A stretch of DNA of 5,028 bases from contig NVRO01000024.1 in the NCBI GenBank assembly GCA_002400895.1, forward strand, positions 1-5,028, read 5' to 3'. Shown piece after piece: positions 1-5,028 of this stretch (positions are counted from its first letter, which is position 1; each line of letters begins with the position of its first letter). The DNA comes from Planctomycetota bacterium (GTDB taxonomy: Bacteria > Planctomycetota > UBA1135). The notes under the pieces are model-generated. The model was given only the letters and a program-made list of their open reading frames with translations, was not told the DNA's origin and did no database searches. Position numbers and translations under genes: made by a program.

Positions 1-1
1 T

Positions 2-550
2 GCCAACGACCAGGAACGGATAGCTGCTTGCGCCGCACAGCTTGCCAGCGACCACGACTCTGAAATCGTGCGCGAGGTCTTTCGCTTCATGCATTTATTC
101 CGTGGCTTCCCGGCAATGGTTCGGGCACTTGATGCCGCCAAAGACTGCCTGCAGCAAGCCCCGGAAAACGAGTCGCTGAAAACTCCTGAGGAGGTCGCGG
201 TAAATCATCAAAACGGACTCGACTTCTTTGAACAACTATACGGCGAAGATGCAGCCCACGTCCTCCCCTACCTGCACGAACTGGACCCGCAACTCTCCGC
301 CTGGGTACTGGATTACGCATATGGCCGGGTGATGTGCCGGGAATTGCTTCCGCTGGAGGAACGCGAACGCCTGGCAGTGTTACTTTTGGCTGCTGGAGAA
401 TGCTGGTCCCAATGGGAATCTCACGTGCGCATTTGCCTGCGCTTGCATGTGCCTATCAGCACTTTGCGCGCGGACGCACTTGACCACGGCTGGCCCCACA
501 ACTGCTCCACCCTGGCCACCACCAAGTTGGGAACCATAGATGAAAGTTGA
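2..550 (+). CDS. Carboxymuconolactone decarboxylase (CMD/AhpD-like) family protein, 5' partial
   Basis: The frame is open from the window edge, so the true start lies upstream; 182 residues are visible. GTG at 68 and ATG at 89 are possible starts, but the codons before them read as part of the same helical N-terminal module, so I treat the gene as truncated. Residues 27-43 hold a motif with FRGFP (33-37), as in longer CMD relatives with an extra N-terminal half. A second module (about 70-150) contains NGLDFFEQLYG, LDPQLSAWVLDYAYG and a conserved-looking GECWSQWESH segment (132-141), matching the CMD helical pattern. The redox CxxC of AhpD is absent: only one Cys precedes the Trp-rich stretch, so peroxidase-type chemistry is unlikely. 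The substrate is unknown; family members include ring-cleavage decarboxylases and many uncharacterised proteins. No signal peptide can be judged because the N-terminus is missing. The stop lies inside the downstream transporter gene, so the two are probably co-expressed. The family call is fairly firm; the function is open. Confidence 0.8.
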   Translation, partial: ANDQERIAACAAQLASDHDSEIVREVFRFMHLFRGFPAMVRALDAAKDCLQQAPENESLKTPEEVAVNHQNGLDFFEQLYGEDAAHVLPYLHELDPQLSAWVLDYAYGRVMCRELLPLEERERLAVLLLAAGECWSQWESHVRICLRLHVPISTLRADALDHGWPHNCSTLATTKLGTIDES

Positions 551-1763
551 GGTTCTCGCCCGCTCATTCCGTCTACTGATCTGTACTCAGTTTCTGACCG
601 TTTTCAATGACAACGCCTTCAAGCAAGTTGTGCTGTTGATGGCGCTTGCTGCCAACGATTTGGGCGGCGACCCGCAGGCCCGAGCCGGATTGGTTTTCGC
701 CCTGCCATTTTTACTCTTCCTGGTCTTGGCCGGGGACATCGCCGACCGGGTCAGTAAACGGCACTTGTTGGTGGTCACCAAATGGGTCGAGGCCGGGGTC
801 ATGGCTCTGGCGAGTTACGCCCTGTGGCTAGGAAATCTGAACCTGGGATTGGTGGCACTTTTCCTGATGGGGACTCAGAGTGCATTTCTCGGCCCCGCCA
901 AATACGGAATCGTTCCCGAACTGGTCGACAACACCAAAATTGCTCGCGCCAATGGCTTCCTGCAGGCCTCGGTCATGGTGGGTATTCTGCTGGGTACCGG
1001 CGCCGCCGGTTTGTTCCGCACCGTTCTTGGTGAAGAGCTGTGGATTGCCGGGGTGGTATTTACCATGATTGCAATAGTCGGTGCCCTGATAGCAATGCGG
1101 ATTGAAACAATCCCGGCTGCCGACCCGGGTCGAACCATCCGCTTCAACCCCTTCGGACGCTTCAGAGACTCGATTCGTCTGGCCCGAGTTACCCCGGGGC
1201 TGTTCCCGGCGATGATTGGCCATGGAATTTTCTGGTTGGTCGGTGGACTCGGCTTGTTCGCATGGAATGAGGTGGGCATTCGCGACCTCAAGGTGCATGA
1301 GGGTTGGTGGACTGCCGGGCTTGCCTCGCTCTCGCTCTCAATCGGAGTCGGCAGTTTGGTCGCCGGCTATCTGTGCCGCGAACGACCACGCCCATCCTTC
1401 ACCACCCGCGGCGCTGCGGCAATGGCAATCGGCTACCTGGCGATTGCCCTGGGACCGCACGACCCGTGGTTCATCTGGAGCTGTTCGCTGCTGTCCAACT
1501 TCTTCATGGGCTTTTATCTGATTCCGCTGAAAAGCATCATCCAGCAGATTCCGGCTGCCACCGACAAGGGACGGCTTCAGGGCGCCAGCCAAATGATTGA
1601 CTGGATCTTCATTGTGGCGGCTTCCCTGGTCAAGGAAGGACTCAGCAGAATTAATGTCGGTGGCACCGATACTTTCCTGGTAATGTCCGGCCTGATGGCG
1701 GCAACTGCCATCGGGATGCGGATGTTGCGCCCGCTGGCGAAGCTTCGCCTGCCGGCAGACTGA
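540..1763 (+). CDS. LplT-like major facilitator transporter (lysophospholipid transporter family)
   Basis: A 407-residue integral membrane protein with about 10-12 hydrophobic segments. Diagnostic motifs of the LplT / Aas N-terminal MFS family are visible: TQFLTVFNDNAFK (16-28), the MFS loop GDIADRVSKR (65-74), SAFLGPAKYGIVPEL (114-128), ANG (137-139), and a late IPLKSIIQQIP segment (328-338) followed by KGRLQGASQMIDW (343-355). In Escherichia coli LplT flips lysophospholipids across the inner membrane for re-acylation by Aas. In many bacteria this domain is fused to an acyltransferase and an acyl-ACP synthetase. Here the protein ends after the transporter domain, and no acyltransferase follows, so substrate and partner are inferred only from family. 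ATG at 540 directly follows an in-frame TAG (537-539) and lies 11 nt inside the end of the preceding gene. No strong Shine-Dalgarno is seen, which fits translational coupling. The length is normal for a stand-alone LplT-type protein. The lplT symbol is withheld because orthology cannot be shown from sequence alone. Confidence 0.9.
   Translation: MKVEVLARSFRLLICTQFLTVFNDNAFKQVVLLMALAANDLGGDPQARAGLVFALPFLLFLVLAGDIADRVSKRHLLVVTKWVEAGVMALASYALWLGNLNLGLVALFLMGTQSAFLGPAKYGIVPELVDNTKIARANGFLQASVMVGILLGTGAAGLFRTVLGEELWIAGVVFTMIAIVGALIAMRIETIPAADPGRTIRFNPFGRFRDSIRLARVTPGLFPAMIGHGIFWLVGGLGLFAWNEVGIRDLKVHEGWWTAGLASLSLSIGVGSLVAGYLCRERPRPSFTTRGAAAMAIGYLAIALGPHDPWFIWSCSLLSNFFMGFYLIPLKSIIQQIPAATDKGRLQGASQMIDWIFIVAASLVKEGLSRINVGGTDTFLVMSGLMAATAIGMRMLRPLAKLRLPAD
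1736..1758. repeat. Two adjoining perfect palindromes at the transporter 3' end
   Basis: GGCGAAGCTTCGCC (1736-1749) is a 14-nt perfect palindrome. It shares its last base with CTGCCGGCAG (1749-1758), a 10-nt perfect palindrome. Both lie within the last codons of the transporter gene, just before its stop and the convergent kinase stop. As RNA the first could form a 5-bp stem with an AGCT loop on either strand. No T tract follows in either direction, so a classical intrinsic terminator is not supported. A weak bidirectional stabilising hairpin, a protein site or chance in GC-rich coding sequence are all possible. Confidence 0.35.
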
Positions 1764-1774
1764 GTTGGTACTGC

Positions 1775-4183
1775 CTAGCGCGGACGTACTTGCAACCAGA
1801 TGCGGGTCGGCACGAAATCGCTGATGGAGTGAGCTTCAAGCTGCAATCGGGTTTCGTTTTGCGCCGGCAATCGGCCCATTTCCAGTCCATCCAAACTCAA
1901 TACGCCATCTTGCCACAACAGGCTCTGCCGCGCTCCGGAACGGATGCCTACTCCCACCCGCTCCAACTTGCCAATCACCATCCGTGGAACCGCATGCCGG
2001 GAAGCTTTTGAGAAACTGATCTCCCCCATCACTTCGACCAGGCGGGGCGGCTCGACGTCGACAGGAAGCGCCCATTCCATCCCCCAGGCGGCGACTTCCC
2101 AATAGCGACGTTCCCATCCCAAACTCTTCTCCCAACTGCGACTGCCGCCAAGTTGAGGTGCACTCCATGACACCTGAACCATCTGGTTGACTATTTTTAC
2201 TTCCGCCTCAGGTACTTGTCGTGACCAGGACAAGGCCAGAGTTTCGGCCTCGCTCAATGGTTCAGGGTCCACTACTACTGCAGGCAAAGTTGTCACCGGC
2301 ACCAGCTGGTCGGGCATCGGCACAATAGCCGAAGTCTTGTACTGAGCCCATTCGCTCGCCCACATCGCTGCCATCATGTCGCCAGCAACATCATCGGCAA
2401 TCAAGGATTCCATCAAGCCAGCGGCGGCGGACTTGGAACCTTGATACCACATCAACTGAGCCAGATGCCAGTCACCCAAGTCGGCTTCAGCGGCTACCAT
2501 CCCCTCCAGCTCCGACACCGAGGCTTTGGAAACCAAGTCGCCGTCAAGGTGTTGCAATAACTGCAGGCGCAGTCCCTCCGAACGCGCCGCGGAGGAAAAC
2601 TCGAATAATTGCGGTTCAATCCGTGACCAGATTGCCAGCGCGCCATCTAGATCGGTTCGCCGCAAGCACTTTGCCACTTGCTCGCGCTTGGCAGGAATTG
2701 CCAGCGCTGCCCGCGCAGACCATGCTTCGGCGCGTAGCACAGAAAGTTCCCGCGAGCTGTCGCGGAGTTTTTCTAACGGCCCCTGCGGCCGATAGAAATC
2801 ATGAACTTGCTGGTCGATGCCCCTGGCAACCCACAATCGCTGCACGTCTATCGCCCACTGCGCAAGATTTCGTTGTTCACCGCCCTGCTCAATCCCGAGC
2901 AGATAACGCTGGCGTTCGCTGGCCATCAGTTCCTCGGCGCGTCGGCTCAGTTGTTCGAAGCGGGAAGTCACCAGCTCCAATAAGCGGGTGTGAGCGCTAC
3001 GGCGTTGCAACTCGAAGGCTTCGGCGACAAGCGGTGGCAATGCGACCATCCCCAATTCTTCGACCACCGCCATCGCCGAAGACAATTCGCCAGTACCCAA
3101 ATCGGCGTTCACTCGTGCTTCAAATGGAACCAACCACTTGGTGAACTCCGGCACTCCGGCCGCAGCTTCAGCATTCATGGTGACCACGGAATCGGTAGAC
3201 GACACCTGGTTGGAGTTGGCCGAAATCGACTCTACCGAAGAGTCAGCTGGCGGCCAGCCTGATTGCAAAGCCCGTGACAGCAGAACTACCCCCGGGACCA
3301 ATACCAAGATCCCGACTACAGCACCAATCAGGCGCATCCGCCGGCGCCGACGTTGACGAGTGAGTAAACGCGGGCTGCCACCAGTGAGGATGCGTCCGAG
3401 GTCCTGGCGAAAGTCAAAGGCTCGCTGATAGCGAGCTTCGGGGTCCTTGGCCATACCCACCCCAAGCACTTGCACCAATAACTCGGGCACTCCTTCCGGC
3501 AATGGTTCGGGGTCTTCATGTAACACGCGGTGAATCACCTCACCAATACCCTTGCCCAAAAATGGCGGTTTTCCGGAAAGCGCATGATGCAATGTGGCCG
3601 CCAGGGAAAAGACGTCGGCTTCCGGACCAGTCTCGCTGGGATTGAATGCCTGCTCGGGTGACATATAGGCCGGTGAACCAAGTGCCGCCCCCTGACGAGT
3701 CAATTCGGGGTCATCCTCACGACGCACCAATCCGAGGTCGGCCAAGACCGCACCACGGCGTGGGTGCAAGATGATGTTGTGCGGCTTGACGTCACGATGA
3801 ATGGCCCCATGGCGGTGCAGTTTCTCGAGCGCGCGGGCCACCTGCACCCCGATCCGTGCCACTTGCTCCCATTCCAATTTCCCGACCCGTAAACGGTCGC
3901 GCAAAGTCGGACCTTCGATGTAATCCAGCAATAGTCCCGGACGATTCGCCACCTTCATGGTGCCATGGGAACGCACCAGATTGGGGTGACTGATTTCGGC
4001 CAACAGTTGAGCTTCGCGACGCCACCGCTCCAGAATGCGCGGGTCACTGGCAACACTTGGTCGCAATAATTTGAGCGCTCGACTTTCGCCATCCGGGTCT
4101 TCTACCAGGAACACTTCCGACATCGGCGAACGCCCAAGCATCCGCACCAGCTTCCAGCCGGAGGGGAGTTCGAGCTGGTTCAC
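1775..4183 (-). CDS. Transmembrane Hanks-type Ser/Thr protein kinase with a large unassigned C-terminal ectodomain
   Basis: 802 residues. The kinase domain (about 10-266) shows ATP-binding Lys in RALKLL (K38), helix-C Glu (E57), catalytic HRDVKPHN (129-136, D131), the metal-binding Asp as DLG rather than DFG (149-151), GSPAYMSPE (169-177, an SPE form of APE) and helix-F Asp (D190). All core catalytic residues are present, so activity is likely. The glycine loop is degenerate, LGRSPMSEV (16-24). An Arg-rich stretch (276-284) precedes one membrane helix (about 284-303), placing the kinase in the cytoplasm and residues 305-802 outside. That outer part has a Ser/Asn/Thr-rich linker (308-335), a long helical, charged region (about 346-616), a Pro/Val-rich linker (620-645) and a Trp-rich, probably beta-rich module (646-802). 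I recognise no PASTA, WD40, TPR or NHL repeat in it. The GTG start directly follows an in-frame TGA (4186-4184); the next Met (15) would remove the first kinase strand. It overlaps the upstream sigma-54 activator by 4 nt, suggesting a shared signalling operon. Target and signal are unknown. Confidence 0.93.
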   Translation of the reverse strand: MNQLELPSGWKLVRMLGRSPMSEVFLVEDPDGESRALKLLRPSVASDPRILERWRREAQLLAEISHPNLVRSHGTMKVANRPGLLLDYIEGPTLRDRLRVGKLEWEQVARIGVQVARALEKLHRHGAIHRDVKPHNIILHPRRGAVLADLGLVRREDDPELTRQGAALGSPAYMSPEQAFNPSETGPEADVFSLAATLHHALSGKPPFLGKGIGEVIHRVLHEDPEPLPEGVPELLVQVLGVGMAKDPEARYQRAFDFRQDLGRILTGGSPRLLTRQRRRRRMRLIGAVVGILVLVPGVVLLSRALQSGWPPADSSVESISANSNQVSSTDSVVTMNAEAAAGVPEFTKWLVPFEARVNADLGTGELSSAMAVVEELGMVALPPLVAEAFELQRRSAHTRLLELVTSRFEQLSRRAEELMASERQRYLLGIEQGGEQRNLAQWAIDVQRLWVARGIDQQVHDFYRPQGPLEKLRDSSRELSVLRAEAWSARAALAIPAKREQVAKCLRRTDLDGALAIWSRIEPQLFEFSSAARSEGLRLQLLQHLDGDLVSKASVSELEGMVAAEADLGDWHLAQLMWYQGSKSAAAGLMESLIADDVAGDMMAAMWASEWAQYKTSAIVPMPDQLVPVTTLPAVVVDPEPLSEAETLALSWSRQVPEAEVKIVNQMVQVSWSAPQLGGSRSWEKSLGWERRYWEVAAWGMEWALPVDVEPPRLVEVMGEISFSKASRHAVPRMVIGKLERVGVGIRSGARQSLLWQDGVLSLDGLEMGRLPAQNETRLQLEAHSISDFVPTRIWLQVRPR

Positions 4184-5028
4184 TCACCCTCCGCCGGAGA
4201 GATTGCATACTTTTGCAATTTCCGCTTGAGTGCATAGCGAGTGATTCCTAGTTCTTCGGCGGCGCGTATCTGGTTCCCTTCGCAACGCTCCAGGGCCATG
4301 GTGACAAGTTCCCGCTCAAGCTTCTCCACCTGTTCCGGCAAGCTCAGGCCGAGCGTCGCTTCAACCTTGCGGTTGCGCACATCGGCAAGAATCTCGGGAG
4401 AGATTTCGTCGAGCTCAACTTCCCCGCTACCCAGCACGCTGAGGCGACGCATTTCGTTTTCGAGTTGGCGGACATTGCCGGGCCACCTCGATGCTTCCAG
4501 CGCGGCCATGGTTCCGCCACCAAGTTGGCGCTGTTCGAATCCCGACTCTGCGGCCTCTCGACGCAGAAAATGCTGGCATAAGACGGGAATGTCGCCGGAA
4601 CGGTCACGCAACGGAGGGACTTCCACCAACAGAACCTTGAGACGATAGTAAAGATCCTCGCGGAAACGCCCGGCATCGACCTCATGGCGCAAATCGAGGT
4701 TGGTGGCGGCAATAATACGCACGTTGACGTGGCGGAGACGGTCACTGCCAAGCGGACGAAACTCGCCCTCCTGTAAGACCCGCAGCAAGCGCTGCTGCAT
4801 GGCGCTTGACATTGCACCTACTTCGTCAAGGAACAGAGTGCCGCCATCGGCCTCGACAAAGCGACCGTCCTTGTCATGGATAGCTCCGGTAAATGCTCCC
4901 TTGACATGACCAAAGAGTTCGGACTCGAGCAGGGTGTCGGGTAATGCCCCACAGTTTTCAACCACGTAGGCCTTGCCGGAACGCAAGCCACCGTGGTGCA
5001 AAGCACGCGCCACCAACTCCTTGCCGGT
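4180..5028 (-). CDS. Sigma-54-dependent transcriptional activator (AAA+ and Fis-type HTH), N-terminal part outside window
   Basis: The frame is open to the window edge and begins inside Walker A ([11 protein letters not shown]), so any N-terminal sensory domain is not seen; the TTG at 5016 is not a real start. In the 282 visible residues: NCGALP (25-30), the sigma-54-contacting loop GAFTGA intact (44-49), Walker B TLFLDE (64-69), AATN (107-110), the Arg-finger region [11 protein letters not shown] (120-130), [10 protein letters not shown] (138-147) and sensor [12 protein letters not shown] (182-191). A C-terminal Fis-type helix-turn-helix follows (about 238-276, with [19 protein letters not shown]). 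Such proteins bind upstream enhancer sites, form ATPase rings and remodel sigma-54 RNA polymerase to open promoters. All catalytic and sigma-54 contact motifs are kept, so it should be an active activator. The stop overlaps the kinase start (GTGA), implying co-translation. The missing N-terminus could be a receiver, FHA or GAF domain; an FHA domain would suit control by the adjacent kinase, but this is inference. Confidence 0.95.
   Translation of the reverse strand, partial: TGKELVARALHHGGLRSGKAYVVENCGALPDTLLESELFGHVKGAFTGAIHDKDGRFVEADGGTLFLDEVGAMSSAMQQRLLRVLQEGEFRPLGSDRLRHVNVRIIAATNLDLRHEVDAGRFREDLYYRLKVLLVEVPPLRDRSGDIPVLCQHFLRREAAESGFEQRQLGGGTMAALEASRWPGNVRQLENEMRRLSVLGSGEVELDEISPEILADVRNRKVEATLGLSLPEQVEKLERELVTMALERCEGNQIRAAEELGITRYALKRKLQKYAISPAEGE
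4188..4192 (-). promoter_or_regulatory. Shine-Dalgarno site for the kinase GTG start
   Basis: On the minus strand GGAGG, within GGAGGGTGA, ends 4 nt before the GTG at 4183. It lies inside the last codons of the upstream activator gene. The spacing is short but the match to the anti-Shine-Dalgarno is good. It supports GTG rather than the later Met codon as the start, and fits re-initiation by ribosomes that finish the activator at the overlapping TGA. Confidence 0.6.

Noticed and set aside
828..1298. Minus-strand open frames (156 and 138 codons) opposite the transporter
   Set aside because: The transporter frame carries clear family motifs across this stretch; the opposite frames show no recognisable domain and overlap each other.
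1764..1796. Imperfect inverted repeat (GTTG-GTAC against GTAC-TTG-CAAC) as a terminator
   Set aside because: It has two 4-bp arms with a 3-nt bulge, a 14-nt loop and no T tract; too weak to call.
1798..1830. Possible sigma-54 promoter-like GG...GC element near CGGCACGAAATCGCTG
   Set aside because: The GG-to-GC spacing is 9 rather than 10 and the element lies inside the kinase coding region with no gene downstream on that strand.
2623..3144. A 173-codon plus-strand open frame opposite the kinase ectodomain
   Set aside because: It is antisense to a well-supported kinase gene. Its protein is rich in Arg, Pro and Ala without any family motif, as expected of a shadow frame in GC-rich DNA.
4344..4817. 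A 157-codon minus-strand frame within the sigma-54 activator
   Set aside because: The alternative frame has a Cys/Ser/Arg-heavy composition with no motif, while the overlapping AAA+ frame has every expected motif.

Overview
This window is a moderately GC-rich bacterial segment packed almost entirely with coding sequence. It holds four genes in two convergent pairs, and both outer genes run off the window edges. No RNA gene, CRISPR array, insertion sequence or phage gene was recognised. The gene mix is a Hanks-type membrane Ser/Thr kinase next to a sigma-54 activator, plus a carboxymuconolactone-decarboxylase-like protein and an LplT-like transporter. It suggests a free-living bacterium rich in eukaryote-like kinases, such as Planctomycetota, Myxococcota, Acidobacteriota or a related lineage. 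Planctomycetota is my mild preference, but this is inference and the sequence does not settle it.

Left half, plus strand: a 5'-truncated carboxymuconolactone decarboxylase (CMD/AhpD-like) family gene (2-550) overlaps by 11 nt a complete major-facilitator transporter (540-1763). The transporter belongs to the LplT / Aas N-terminal family of lysophospholipid transporters. It stands alone, without the acyltransferase and acyl-ACP synthetase domains that are often fused to or adjacent to it.

Right half, minus strand (read from right to left): a sigma-54-dependent activator of the AAA+ plus Fis-HTH type (4180 to beyond 5028, N-terminus outside the window) overlaps by 4 nt (GTGA) an 802-residue transmembrane Ser/Thr protein kinase (1775-4183). 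The kinase has an N-terminal catalytic domain, an Arg-rich juxtamembrane stretch, one membrane helix, and a roughly 500-residue outer region that I cannot assign. That outer region is a long helical segment followed by a Trp-rich, probably beta-rich C-terminal module.

In both pairs the downstream start codon directly follows an in-frame stop and lies inside the end of the upstream gene, so translational coupling is likely. The kinase-activator pair looks like one signalling unit: an outside signal sensed by the kinase ectodomain could lead to sigma-54-dependent transcription. The two pairs converge with only 11 nt between their stop codons and no classical terminator. Short perfect palindromes lie at the 3' end of the transporter gene. 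The most novel element is the unassigned ectodomain of the kinase; the rest belongs to known families.
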